Position numbers and translations under genes: made by a program. This document shows, piece by piece, positions 24,201 through 32,911 of a stretch of 64,000 nucleotides of DNA. Positions within the stretch are counted from its first letter, which is position 1. Each line of letters begins with the position of its first letter. Source of the DNA: Rubrobacter aplysinae (GTDB lineage: Bacteria > Actinomycetota > Rubrobacteria > Rubrobacterales > Rubrobacteraceae). The DNA lies in NCBI RefSeq assembly GCF_001029505.1, contig NZ_LEKH01000002.1, positions 276,902 through 340,901 on the forward strand, in the 5' to 3' direction. Under the pieces are notes generated by a model, which worked only from the letters and a program-made list of their open reading frames with translations, was not told the DNA's origin and did not search any database.

Positions 24201-25380
24201 GGAACGCCTTCTCGAAGCTGTGGTCGGTGAGCGCCGGACGCGAGACGGAGAAGGAATCTATCGGGTGGCGAGATTCTCCATCCAGCGCGAGCTCCGAGAG
24301 GATCTCACCGATGAGCGCCGCGAACTTGTAGGCATGCCCGGCCCCTATGGCGACCGAGATCTGGGGATGCTCGTCCAACGTGTCCAGCACGAAGTTCTGA
24401 TCCGGCGGCACCGTGTACAGGCACGTCTTCGTGTACAGCTCCGGCCCCAGAAAGCCGGGTACGTGCTCTTCGAGAAACTCCCGGTAGCGCCGCTGCCTCT
24501 CCGGGTCTGGCTCGAAGTCCCGCGTATCGGCGGTAACCTCGTGGCCGCCCATGTGCTCGCCGAGCTTCGTCGCGACCTCGCCGTATACCGGGAATCCGTA
24601 GTAGTTGTGCGCCCCGTGCCACATAAAGACCGGGAACCGCTCCGGCGAGAACTCTCGCAGATTCGGCGTAGAGTAGTAGGTGACCTGCTCCTGGGTCACG
24701 GTCAGCGGCATCTGGAAGCCCGTACCGGCGAGCACCTGGTTGGTCCAGGCGTCGCTGGCCACGACGACCCTGTCGGCGTAGTAGGTCTCCTCATACGTCT
24801 CTACCTCCACCCCGCTCCCGCTCGGCCGCACCGCGCGCACCGGCGTCTCCTCCAGTATGGTAGCGCCGTTCAGTCGGGCGAGCGCCGCATGTACCGCGTT
24901 CGCCCTGCCCGCGTCCACGATGCCGGACTCCTCCTGGTAGATGGCCCGCTCCGACCCTCCGAGCCGGAACTGCGGCCAGCGGCTCATCACCTCGCCCGCG
25001 TCCAGAACCTCGTAGTCGAAGCCGAACTCCTCGAAGGCCGCGACGTAGCCTTCGATGTTGCGGGTCCCGACCTTCTCCGGGTCCCGCCCGGCGGCGTCCT
25101 CTATGACGAGCCCGCCGGTCTTGGTCACCAGCCGCTGCCCGGACTCCTCCTCGACCTCCTCCCAGGCGCGATAGGCGTCCGGGGCCAGCGCGGCGTACTG
25201 CGACTGGTGCTGGGCCAGCCGGATAATGCGCGAGTGATCCTGAGACGCCCCGTTGTGATGCCCGAGCCGGAACCGCTCCAGCCCGAGCACGCCGTCCCCG
25301 AGCTCCCGCGAGAGCCGGTACAGCGCCGCCGAACCCAGGCCCCCGCACCCTATTACTATGACCTCGTAGTCCGCATTCAC
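24193..25380 (-). CDS. Monomeric sarcosine oxidase / N-methyl-amino-acid oxidase-like flavoenzyme
   Basis: A 395-residue DAO-family flavoprotein. The FAD-binding motif is VIVIGCGGLGSAAL; SQDHSRIIRLAQ follows as in monomeric sarcosine oxidase and N-methyltryptophan oxidase. KTCLYTVPPDQNFVLD contains the cysteine that binds FAD covalently in these enzymes, and GAGHAYKFA closes the flavin site. These enzymes demethylate secondary amines to release formaldehyde and hydrogen peroxide. It is the first gene of the operon, facing the LysR gene across an AT-rich gap, and overlaps the M24 gene. Sarcosine or N-methylproline are plausible substrates; neither is proven. Confidence 0.88.
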   Translation of the reverse strand: MNADYEVIVIGCGGLGSAALYRLSRELGDGVLGLERFRLGHHNGASQDHSRIIRLAQHQSQYAALAPDAYRAWEEVEEESGQRLVTKTGGLVIEDAAGRDPEKVGTRNIEGYVAAFEEFGFDYEVLDAGEVMSRWPQFRLGGSERAIYQEESGIVDAGRANAVHAALARLNGATILEETPVRAVRPSGSGVEVETYEETYYADRVVVASDAWTNQVLAGTGFQMPLTVTQEQVTYYSTPNLREFSPERFPVFMWHGAHNYYGFPVYGEVATKLGEHMGGHEVTADTRDFEPDPERQRRYREFLEEHVPGFLGPELYTKTCLYTVPPDQNFVLDTLDEHPQISVAIGAGHAYKFAALIGEILSELALDGESRHPIDSFSVSRPALTDHSFEKAFHA

Positions 25381-25494
25381 CGTACCCGCCTCCCGTCTGC
25401 GAATAGCCTGCCTCTGCCCGGGATGTTAAGAAGAAGTATCTTTTGTGTCTAATATATTTTTGTACCTTTAATTAATATGTTGTATATATGTATT
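25381..25494. promoter_or_regulatory. AT-rich divergent control region between the oxidase operon and lysR
   Basis: Bases 25425-25494 are strikingly AT-rich (AATATATTTTTGTACC, TTAATTAATATG, TATATATG), unlike the surrounding DNA. It holds TATA-like -10 boxes for both directions and the TTAATTAA dyad, a possible LysR binding half. The LysR protein presumably controls both sides. Confidence 0.55.
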
Positions 25495-26385
25495 ATGGAG
25501 TTGCGGCAGCTACGGTACTTCGTCGCGGTGGCGGAGGAGATGAACTTCGGGCGGGCGGCGCGGCGGTTGCGGATCAGTCAGCCGCCACTCAGCATGCAGA
25601 TCAAAGCCCTGGAGCGGGAGCTCGGGGTGGATCTTTTCGCGAGGACCACCCGCAGCGTTAGCCTCACGGACGCCGGACGGGCGTTCTTGCCACGGGCGGC
25701 GGAGATACTCCGCTCGGTCGAGGAGTCGGCGGAGGTAGCCCGGAGCGCGGGGGCCGGGCTCACGGGGCGGCTCACGGTGGGGTTCGTAAGCTCGGCGACG
25801 CTGAGCCTGTTGCCGCCGGCTGTGAGGCTGTTTCGGGAGCGGTTCGGCGGCGTGGAGCTGGAGCTCAAGGAGCTTACGAGCGGGGAGCAGCTCGACGCTT
25901 TGTACGAGCGAGGGATCGGGGTCGGGCTGGCACGGCTGCCGCTGGAGGCTCCCGGCATCCGTGTGGAGCCTCTGCTAGAAGAGAGGTTGCTGGTTGCGCT
26001 ACCCGAGGGTCATCCTTTGGAGAGGCTGGACCAGGTGCCGATGCAGGAGATCTCGGATCTCCCACTGGTGTTCTTTACCCGCAGGCTGGTGCCAGGGCTT
26101 CACGAGCACATCCTGGAGCTGTACCGGAGCGTCGGGGCCTACCCCCAGGTCGTGCAGGAGGCGATACACCTGCAGACCATAGTCGGGCTCGTGGCTAGCG
26201 GAGTCGGGCTGGCGATACTCCCCGACTCAGCCCGGCGCGTCCATCGCGAGGGTGTGACTTACCGGCCGCTGGACGCAGAGGAGACGGGGAGCTGGCTCGG
26301 CCTGGCGTCCCTGGAGAACGAGGACTCGTTGCTCGCGGAGAACTTCACCAGGACCCTGCGGGAGGTGGCCCGGGGAGAGGAGTAG
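25495..26385 (+). CDS. LysR family transcriptional regulator
   Basis: A 296-residue regulator: the N-terminal helix-turn-helix MELRQLRYFVAVAEEMNFGRAARRLRISQPPLS is followed by a linker helix and a periplasmic-binding-type effector domain (GRLTVGFVSSATLSLLPP onward). It is of the BenM/CatM-like group in layout. ATG 25495 is the family's usual start; an in-frame ATG at 25477 adds only six residues. Divergent placement points to control of the amine-degradation operon with a substrate or intermediate as co-inducer. Confidence 0.93.
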   Translation: MELRQLRYFVAVAEEMNFGRAARRLRISQPPLSMQIKALERELGVDLFARTTRSVSLTDAGRAFLPRAAEILRSVEESAEVARSAGAGLTGRLTVGFVSSATLSLLPPAVRLFRERFGGVELELKELTSGEQLDALYERGIGVGLARLPLEAPGIRVEPLLEERLLVALPEGHPLERLDQVPMQEISDLPLVFFTRRLVPGLHEHILELYRSVGAYPQVVQEAIHLQTIVGLVASGVGLAILPDSARRVHREGVTYRPLDAEETGSWLGLASLENEDSLLAENFTRTLREVARGEE

Positions 26386-26694
26386 GCCGATAGACGAGAA
26401 AGGAGCTTAACCGGGCGAGAGCAGCACTGTATGTACCCATGGCCCAGGGTGCCACCAGTGGGGATCGGAGGGCGCATCTCTCCGGGAGCACCATCGAGGA
26501 GGAGTTCTCCCCGGAATACACCGGGGAGAGCTATCTGAAAGAAGTCCGGACAGCCTCACCATACAACCGCTACACAACTCCTGTGTCAGCGTTTCCGTCT
26601 CGCTAGGAGGGGCGGGGTTGCACCCGAATGACCCCGCCTCTCACAGTGGCCGGCACTATCTGCCGAAACCGGCCGCCCAAAGCCGGCGATGCGA
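26386..26694. other. Convergent intergenic region with terminator hairpins
   Basis: Between the convergent lysR and alcohol dehydrogenase genes. It contains a terminator hairpin (26607-26642) and a second dyad, GGCCGG...CCGGCC (about 26648-26675), nearer the dehydrogenase stop. The left part has no recognisable gene. Confidence 0.5.
26607..26642 (+). terminator. Terminator hairpin between lysR and adh
   Basis: GAGGGGCGGGGT pairs with ACCCCGCCTCTC across a 12-base loop, with one mismatch. It lies between two convergent genes and may serve both. Confidence 0.6.
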
Positions 26695-27705
26695 TTAGCC
26701 GAAGGTCAGCACCACCCGGTCACGCAGGCGGCCGTCCGCCATCTCCTTCAGGACGTCGTCCGCATCCTCCAGCGGGCGCTCGGTAACGCGGGGCCGGATG
26801 TCGTGGCTGGCGGCAAAGGCGAGGGCGTCGCGGGCGTCCTTACGCGAGCCCGAGGGTACACCCATGATCTTGCGGCGGCCCATTATGAGAGCAGCCGGTG
26901 CGGCCTCGATCTCATCCCCGGCGGCGCCGAGCACCACGAGCCGACCGTCCTGGGCGAGCCCGTTCACGGCCTGGCTCATCAGCTCGCCCGAGGGGCTGGT
27001 TGCGAGCACGATGTCCGCGCCGCCGTCCCACTGCTGTAGCGCGTCGGCGAGCGACTTCTCCTTGGTATTTATGAAGCGCTCGGCCCCGAGCTCGCGGGCC
27101 TCGCCCTCCTTGTCCGGGCTGCCCGAGAGAACGGCGACCCGCGCCCCCATCGCCCGGGCGTACAGCACCGCGAGATGGCCGAGCCCGCCGAGCCCTATAA
27201 CGGCGACCTTCTCGCCCGGCCGGAACTCGGCCCGCTTGAGGCCATTGTGCACGGTCAGCCCGGCGCACATCAGCGGCCCGGCCTCCGAGTCACTCAGGGC
27301 ATCCGGGATCGGGACGGCGTAGCTTGCGGGTGCGATCATGTACTCCGCGTATCCGCCGTCCCGGGTAACACCCGTAACCTGGACCTCGTTGCAGAGGACC
27401 TCGTCCCCGGCGGTACACTGCTCGCAGTGCCCGCAGGAGTCGTAGAGCCACGGCATCCCGACGCGCTGACCCTTCTGGGGCCACTCGACGTTCTCGCCGG
27501 CCTCCTCGACCACGCCCGCGACCTCGTGCCCCGGAACCAGCGGGAACTGCGCAAACGGGAACGCGCCCTGCTGCACCGCCAGATCACTGTGGCACACGCC
27601 GCAGGCGCGGACCCGGATCAAGACCTCGTCAACGCCGGGCTCCGGCCTCTGCCGCTCCTCCTGCGAAACCGCGCTGCCCGTATCCTGCATTACCATCGCC
27701 TTCAT
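26695..27705 (-). CDS. Zinc-dependent alcohol dehydrogenase (MDR family)
   Basis: A 336-residue enzyme. The catalytic zinc site is CGVCHSDLAV and GHEVAGVV; the structural zinc site is CGHCEQCTAGDEVLC; the nucleotide site is VAVIGLGGLGHLAV. The layout is that of AdhP/YjgB-type NAD(P)H alcohol dehydrogenases. ATG 27705 is chosen because GGAAGGGTG precedes it; the frame is open upstream to 27861 without homology. A monocistronic unit; substrate unknown. Confidence 0.93.
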   Translation of the reverse strand: MKAMVMQDTGSAVSQEERQRPEPGVDEVLIRVRACGVCHSDLAVQQGAFPFAQFPLVPGHEVAGVVEEAGENVEWPQKGQRVGMPWLYDSCGHCEQCTAGDEVLCNEVQVTGVTRDGGYAEYMIAPASYAVPIPDALSDSEAGPLMCAGLTVHNGLKRAEFRPGEKVAVIGLGGLGHLAVLYARAMGARVAVLSGSPDKEGEARELGAERFINTKEKSLADALQQWDGGADIVLATSPSGELMSQAVNGLAQDGRLVVLGAAGDEIEAAPAALIMGRRKIMGVPSGSRKDARDALAFAASHDIRPRVTERPLEDADDVLKEMADGRLRDRVVLTFG

Positions 27706-27878
27706 CAAACACCCTTCCGATACGAATTCGTGTATGAGACCCGCAAATCCTAACCGCCCGGCGGAGATGTGCAAGCCCGGTTCCGCGAGCGTTATAGTGG
27801 GTAACCCGGTGATACGAGAGTCTGCAGAGTCGGCGAGTGCGGCGCGGGGGCGTCGCGGCACGAGGAGACGAGCACTCA

Positions 27879-29564
27879 GTGAAGAATCTGAAGAGCACGC
27901 TAGACCGCATAGACAACAAGGGCTACGGAGCCTACAAGGACCTGCAGGGCACGTACGAGTTCGGGGACTTCACCCTGTACGTGGACAAGGTACAGCGAGA
28001 CCCGTTCGCCCCGCCGTCACTCATCCGGGTGCGCACTCACGACAACGGCTTCGACCGCGCCCTGTACGAGAATCTCGTGCGCCGCTTCGCCTTCGAGGAC
28101 TTCCTCACCCGCCAGGCCGAGCAGGAGATCAAACGCGCCGTCCAGGGCAACCGAGGCTCCGGCAAGAGCGGGCGCGTCGAGATACAGCGTCCCTCTCAGG
28201 TGATCGTCCCCCGCACCTCCTGCGTCGTCGACGAGAGCGGCGTCGAGGCCCGCATGGCCGTGGGTCTTCCGGCTAAAGGCCGCACCGTGGACGGCCGCGC
28301 CGCCCGTGAGGTGCTCTTGGATGAGCTGCCCGAGATCGTGCACAGCGCGTTAATACATCAAGGTATTGACACGGAGAAAGCGCTGGAGCACGTCCAGACG
28401 GTTGAGGACGCCGAGCACCTGCGCGGACGGCTGGCGGAGCTCGGGCTGGTCGCCTTCGTCGTGGACGGCGCGATCCTCCCCCGCGAGAGCGGCGCGAGCG
28501 ACCGCCCGATGAAGAGCGGTGCGAAGCCGTTCGCAACGCCCGAGGAGTATCGGGTGGAGGTAAATCTCCCGAACCGTGGCGCGGTCACGGGCATGGGCAT
28601 CCCCGAGGGAGTAACGCTCATCGTGGGCGGCGGCTTCCACGGCAAGAGCACGCTGCTCAGCGCGCTGTCGTGGGGCGTGTACGATCACCTGCCCGGAGAC
28701 GGGCGCGAGCTGGTTGTCACACGCGAGGACGCGGTCAAGATCAGAGCCGAGGACGGCAGGAGTGTGGCCGGGGTGGACATATCCGGCTCTATCGGCGGGC
28801 TCCCGGGCGGCGGCTCCACCGAGGACTTCTCGACCACCAACGCCTCGGGCTCGACGTCGCAGGCTGCGAACATCGCGGAGGCGCTGGAGGTCGGCACGTC
28901 GCTCTTTCTGGTGGACGAGGACACCAGCGCTACCAACTTCATGATCCGGGACGAGAGGATGCGCGAGCTGATCCAGCGCGAGCCCATCTCCCCCTTCATA
29001 GACGTGGTCGCCCCGCTTCACAGGGACCTCGGCGTCTCCACCATAGTCGTGGTCGGTGGCGTCGGGGATTATCTGGACGTGGCGGATCACGTCATACTCC
29101 TGGAGGACTACGCCGCAACCGACGCCACCGGGCGCGCCGGGGAGGTGACAGAGGAGTTTCCGCCGCGCGCACCGATAGGCGGAGCCGGGATCTCCAACCC
29201 CAGGGACCGCAGCCTGGAGCCGGGCTCCATAGATCTCAGGCGCGGCAAGAAGGAGACCTCCCGGGGCAAGGGCCTCTCAACCGTGGAGCTTGGCCGGGAG
29301 AGCGTGGACCTCACCTACCTGGAGCAGCTCGCTGAAGGCGGCCAGACCGAGGCGATAGCCAGGATCATCGGCGAGTTCGCCAAGAGCAAGAACGGCCAGA
29401 GCGCCCGCGAGGTCGCCGAAGAGGCCCTGGCAGACGTGGAGAAGAACGGCCTCGACTCCCTGGGCCCGTTCAAGGGCCACCCCGGTGAGATGAGCCAGCC
29501 CCGCCCGCAGGAGGTCGCCGCCGCCATAAATCGCATCCGCTCCCTCAAGGCCACGACCGTCTAG
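27879..29564 (+). CDS. ABC-class P-loop ATPase of the PF09818 family
   Basis: About 561 residues. An N-terminal domain (KSTLDRIDNKGYGAYKDLQGTYEFGDFTLYVDKVQRDPFAPPS) opens the family. A Walker A-like GGGFHGKSTLL lies near residue 265, a signature-like segment GSTSQAANIAEALEVG follows, and LFLVDEDTSATNFMIRD provides Walker B with the catalytic acid. The family is widely conserved among bacteria and archaea but has no established function; ABC-class ATPases of this kind act on nucleic acid or as switches. GTG 27879 is the best start with GAGGAG upstream. The preceding 14 in-frame codons are not conserved in appearance. Confidence 0.85.
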   Translation: MKNLKSTLDRIDNKGYGAYKDLQGTYEFGDFTLYVDKVQRDPFAPPSLIRVRTHDNGFDRALYENLVRRFAFEDFLTRQAEQEIKRAVQGNRGSGKSGRVEIQRPSQVIVPRTSCVVDESGVEARMAVGLPAKGRTVDGRAAREVLLDELPEIVHSALIHQGIDTEKALEHVQTVEDAEHLRGRLAELGLVAFVVDGAILPRESGASDRPMKSGAKPFATPEEYRVEVNLPNRGAVTGMGIPEGVTLIVGGGFHGKSTLLSALSWGVYDHLPGDGRELVVTREDAVKIRAEDGRSVAGVDISGSIGGLPGGGSTEDFSTTNASGSTSQAANIAEALEVGTSLFLVDEDTSATNFMIRDERMRELIQREPISPFIDVVAPLHRDLGVSTIVVVGGVGDYLDVADHVILLEDYAATDATGRAGEVTEEFPPRAPIGGAGISNPRDRSLEPGSIDLRRGKKETSRGKGLSTVELGRESVDLTYLEQLAEGGQTEAIARIIGEFAKSKNGQSAREVAEEALADVEKNGLDSLGPFKGHPGEMSQPRPQEVAAAINRIRSLKATTV

Positions 29565-29632
29565 AATTATCCGTAGAATATGCGGGGGAAATCCGCTTCG
29601 GGCGGCTGACGAGCGAGGAGGATGGAGAACAA

Positions 29633-29815
29633 GTGAACAGGTCTCGTGGTAACAGTAGAGGTATCCTTTCAGAAAGGCCGGTAGCCAAGATACTCGTCGT
29701 GCTGGGCGTGTTGCTCGTGCTGATAAGCCTCCTGGCGGGATCCTCGACGCTGACCGGCATCGGCTGGGCCGCCATACTGGCTTCGGCCATAGCGGGGGCT
29801 TTCTTTAACGTCTGA
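29633..29815 (+). CDS. Small hydrophobic protein, 60 residues
   Basis: GTG 29633 with GGAGGATGGAG upstream opens a 60-codon frame. Residues 18-35 (AKILVVLGVLLVLISLLAG) and 40-58 form two predicted membrane segments. It follows the ATPase gene by 68 bases and may share its transcript. I do not recognise a family. Confidence 0.6.
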   Translation: MNRSRGNSRGILSERPVAKILVVLGVLLVLISLLAGSSTLTGIGWAAILASAIAGAFFNV

Positions 29816-30208
29816 TCCGGCGCGGTCAGCGGTGGCCGGTGAGTCGCGAGTTTGCGCCGCCCTTTCGTTCCATCCCGCACCGGGGCACGGTGGGAAGGAG
29901 ACCAGGCCTATACGTGCCGGCTCCGCGACCGGGCACGGAGATCCTTTGAGATCTCTATTCCACCGGGTGTTGTGGGTGAGTCTGGCAACATACTCTTTAT
30001 AGTGTCTAGTCCGGTGTCGTGGACCGTACACGTAATCCCAGAGGCCGAATTTCGCCAAGGACAAGATTGAGACAAACGTACTTTCGGGTAGTAACCTCCG
30101 GCCACGGGCTACGGGGAGGTGCCATCCGGGAAACTCCGGAAGGGCGATCGTAGCCGAACAGGTTGACTCTGCTCGGGGAGACGGGCGGGAGAGCTAGAGG
30201 GAGAAGCC
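29816..30208. other. 393-base region without a supported gene
   Basis: Upstream of the secreted-protein cassette. It has a TATAGT -10-like box near 29999 and GGGAGA just before the TTG start at 30209. A 72-codon frame (29852-30070) shows no family or codon signature and I do not call it. Confidence 0.45.
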
Positions 30209-31564
30209 TTGGACGAACGCGCCGGTTGGAACGCCCGGTACCTCAGAAGACGCCGTCTGAGAGTGATAGGGCTGCTGATGTTGGTGGTTCTCGTGCTCTT
30301 CGTGTTCGCTCAAAGCTGTAGCGCTTGGCTGTTCTCCTCCGGGGATCAGAGCCTCTCGCTATCCTCCGGCTCCTCTGACTCTTCTGACTCTTCTGAATCC
30401 GCCAACTCTTCGAGCTCCTCTGGATCTTCGGGCTCCCAGGACTCCCCGAAAGCGGGCTACGAGGGCGCGAGAGCGGACAGGGAGGCCGGAGAAGGCGGGC
30501 GGGGCGGAGACGCGAGAAATTCGGGGAATGCCGAGGATAATAGTAAAGGGGGTCTGTTCGGCCTGGGGGGTGGCTCCGGAGATTCCAAAGACTCTGGAGA
30601 CTCGGGCGGTGATAAGTCCCGGAAAGCAGAGAAGCCTTTCGCCGCGATCCCGCCCCCGGAAGGCGCGAAACCTCTACAAGATCGCTCCGAGGCCGACACC
30701 GCCCACGGCCGGTATGGTGGCAGGGGTGAGTCCGATGGAGAAAAGGATTTCCCTCCGGGCCGGATGCTGGTACGCGGGGCGAAAGACCCATCAAACGGTC
30801 CGCTGCAGGAGAACCGGCTCGTCGCCTACTACGGTACGCCGCTCTCGGGCTACATGGGCATCCTCGGCGAGCTGCCGCCGGAAGAGATGATGGCCCAGCT
30901 CAAGAAGCAGACCAGGGCCTACTCCGCCGCCGACCCCGAGCGCCCGGCCGTGCCCACCATCGAGCTCATAGCGTCGGTGGCCCAGCGTAACCCGGGGCCG
31001 GAGGGACTCTACGTGCAGCAGACGCCGGTGGAGGAGATCCGGCGCTACTCCAGGCTCGCGAAGAAAAACGACGCCCTGCTCTTGCTCGACGTCCAGCTCG
31101 GGCGCGACGACCTGATGAACGAGGTCAGAAAGCTCGAGCCGTTCCTCAAGCAGGAGCACGTCCACCTCGCCATAGACACCGAGTACTCCGTGGGCCCCGG
31201 ACAGGTCCCGGGCATAAACCTCGGCACCATCGCGGGCTCCGACATCCAGCGCGCCGTCCGGTACATGGATCAGCTCGTCGAGAAGGAGAACATCCCGGAC
31301 AAGCTGGTGGTCGTCCACCAGTTCGAGACCGGCATCGTCTCCGGCAAGCAGAACATAAGCCCGACTAAGAACGTCCAGGTATCCCTGAACGCCGACGGCT
31401 TCGGGGGCGCGGCGGCCAAGCTCTCCAAGTACGACATCCTGGTCGGTCAGCAGCCCATCCAGTACGGGGGGTTCAAGATCTTCTACCGTCAGGACTACCC
31501 GGTCCTCTCACCAGAGGAGGTGCTGCAGATGGAGCCGGCCCCCGCCGTCGTCAACTACCAGTGA
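30209..31564 (+). CDS. Membrane-anchored extracellular protein with Ser/Gly-rich stalk and a TIM-barrel-like domain
   Basis: A 451-residue protein. A basic N-terminus and one membrane helix (about 18-40) lead into a low-complexity Ser/Asp/Gly stalk (about 45-160) encoded partly by 9-base repeats. The C-terminal domain (about 190-450) begins ENRLVAYYGTPLSGYMGILGELPPEEM and has alternating strand-helix signs and acidic residues (LLLLDVQLGRDD, HLAIDTEYS), as expected for a glycoside-hydrolase-like barrel. I cannot name the family. TTG 30209 has GGGAGA upstream. The stop overlaps GTG of the next gene (GTGA). The next two genes are a DUF4015-like glycoside hydrolase and a polysaccharide deacetylase, implying a surface polysaccharide role. 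Confidence 0.75.
   Translation: MDERAGWNARYLRRRRLRVIGLLMLVVLVLFVFAQSCSAWLFSSGDQSLSLSSGSSDSSDSSESANSSSSSGSSGSQDSPKAGYEGARADREAGEGGRGGDARNSGNAEDNSKGGLFGLGGGSGDSKDSGDSGGDKSRKAEKPFAAIPPPEGAKPLQDRSEADTAHGRYGGRGESDGEKDFPPGRMLVRGAKDPSNGPLQENRLVAYYGTPLSGYMGILGELPPEEMMAQLKKQTRAYSAADPERPAVPTIELIASVAQRNPGPEGLYVQQTPVEEIRRYSRLAKKNDALLLLDVQLGRDDLMNEVRKLEPFLKQEHVHLAIDTEYSVGPGQVPGINLGTIAGSDIQRAVRYMDQLVEKENIPDKLVVVHQFETGIVSGKQNISPTKNVQVSLNADGFGGAAAKLSKYDILVGQQPIQYGGFKIFYRQDYPVLSPEEVLQMEPAPAVVNYQ
30379..30450 (+). repeat. 9-base repeat coding the serine-rich stalk
   Basis: Eight units: CTCTTCTGA, CTCTTCTGA, ATCCGCCAA, CTCTTCGAG, CTCCTCTGG, ATCTTCGGG, CTCCCAGGA, CTCCCCGAA. The frame is such that each unit gives about three residues of Ser/Asp/Glu/Gly type. 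Confidence 0.8.
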
Positions 31565-31602
31565 ACGCCGACCGTGTAAGACGCGAACCAGGAGGCGGAT
31601 AC

Positions 31603-32910
31603 GTGAAACTCGATAACCCTTCGCGGAGCGGAAGAGCACCGGAGAGGCGGCCAGGCTCCGGGCTACTCAAGATCCCGGCCCTGGTGGGGATGCTGGTGCT
31701 GTTGTCGCTCGCGCTCTACGGCTGCGGCGGGTCCGGCCAGAATAGCGGGCAGTCCTCCGGGAACGCCGACGCAGACTCCGGCTCCACCTCGCAAAACGCC
31801 TCGAAAAACGCCTCAAATAGCGAAGGTACGAGCGGAGGCATGGAAGCTACGGAAGCCACGAAAAGTATGGGAGGTACCAGCGAAGCCACGAGCAGGTCCG
31901 CTGGCGAGTCCCCGGGCGGCGAAGAGGGCGGCGGAGATAAGCCGGAGGCCGTGAAGGGGCTCTACGTGCCGGGGACCGCGGCGGGCGGTCAGAAAATGGC
32001 CGGGATACTGCAGACGGCTGAGGAGACCGAGGTCAATGCTCTCGTTGTGGACGTAAAGGAGGCCGGTCACACCACGTATCCCTCCGAGGTGCCACTGGCG
32101 CGGGAGATCGGCGCGACCACGCGCCAGATCCCGGACCTCGAGAAGCTGGTCGAGAAGCTGGAAGACCGCGACATCTATACCATCGCCCGACTTTCCGTCT
32201 TCCAGGACGACGTGCTGCCGCGCGAGCGCCCGGACCTCGCCGTGCTGGACTCCGCGACCGGCGGGCCGTGGCGGACCTATCAGGGCGGCACCTGGGCGAA
32301 CCCGTACCGGGAGAGCACGTGGGAGTACAACGCCGCGATAGCGAAAGAGGCCGCAGAGGCCGGCTTCGACGAGATACAGCTAGACTACGTCCGTTTCCCG
32401 TCCGACGGCCCGATGAACCGCCTGAGCTACGGAGAAAAGACCGCCCCGACCCAGGCTGCGGCAATCGCGGGCTTTCTGGAGCACACGCAAAAGGAGCTGG
32501 AGCCGACCGGCGCCGAGCTCTCCGCCGACGTCTTCGGCCTGGTCGGGATGAACGACCGCGTGGGGATAGGTCAGATCGTCTCCGAGATGTCCCCGCACCT
32601 GGACGTGCTCTCCCCGATGGTGTACCCCTCCCACTACCCGGCCGGGGCCTACGGCTACGGAAACCCGGACGCCTACCCGTACGAGATCGTCGAGCTCGCG
32701 ATGGACGACTTCTCCAAGAAGGCCCGCAAAGCGAACCCGGAGATCGAGATCCGGCCCTGGCTCCAAGACTTCGACTACGTCTCCGCCTACGGCCCGACCC
32801 AGATAGAGGCCCAGATAAACGCGGCCCGGGACTCCGGCATCCGGGGCTGGCTGTTGTGGAACGCCGCCGGAGAGTACACCGAAACTGTCCTCGGAGTCGG
32901 GGGGCAGTAG
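31603..32910 (+). CDS. Lipoprotein with DUF4015-type putative glycoside hydrolase domain
   Basis: A lipoprotein of about 435 residues. The signal ends in LSLALYGC, a lipobox. A Ser/Asn/Thr/Gly linker follows, then a TIM-barrel domain (from about residue 120): KGLYVPGTAAGGQKM, NALVVDVKEAGHTTYPS, FDEIQLDYVRFPSDGP, LSADVFGLVGM, LDVLSPMVYPSHYPAGAYG and IRPWLQDF. These match the putative glycosyl hydrolase family PF13200. GTG 31603 follows AGGAGG; GTG 31561 overlaps the upstream stop and is an alternative. Acting outside the membrane on a polysaccharide is inferred from family and neighbours. Confidence 0.85.
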   Translation: MKLDNPSRSGRAPERRPGSGLLKIPALVGMLVLLSLALYGCGGSGQNSGQSSGNADADSGSTSQNASKNASNSEGTSGGMEATEATKSMGGTSEATSRSAGESPGGEEGGGDKPEAVKGLYVPGTAAGGQKMAGILQTAEETEVNALVVDVKEAGHTTYPSEVPLAREIGATTRQIPDLEKLVEKLEDRDIYTIARLSVFQDDVLPRERPDLAVLDSATGGPWRTYQGGTWANPYRESTWEYNAAIAKEAAEAGFDEIQLDYVRFPSDGPMNRLSYGEKTAPTQAAAIAGFLEHTQKELEPTGAELSADVFGLVGMNDRVGIGQIVSEMSPHLDVLSPMVYPSHYPAGAYGYGNPDAYPYEIVELAMDDFSKKARKANPEIEIRPWLQDFDYVSAYGPTQIEAQINAARDSGIRGWLLWNAAGEYTETVLGVGGQ

Positions 32911-32911
32911 C

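Noticed and set aside
24013..25452. 479-codon plus-strand frame over the amine oxidase
   Set aside because: Arginine/leucine/histidine-rich shadow of the real minus-strand gene.
29852..30070. 72-codon open frame upstream of the secreted cassette
   Set aside because: No family signature, poor start context and codon pattern unlike the neighbours.
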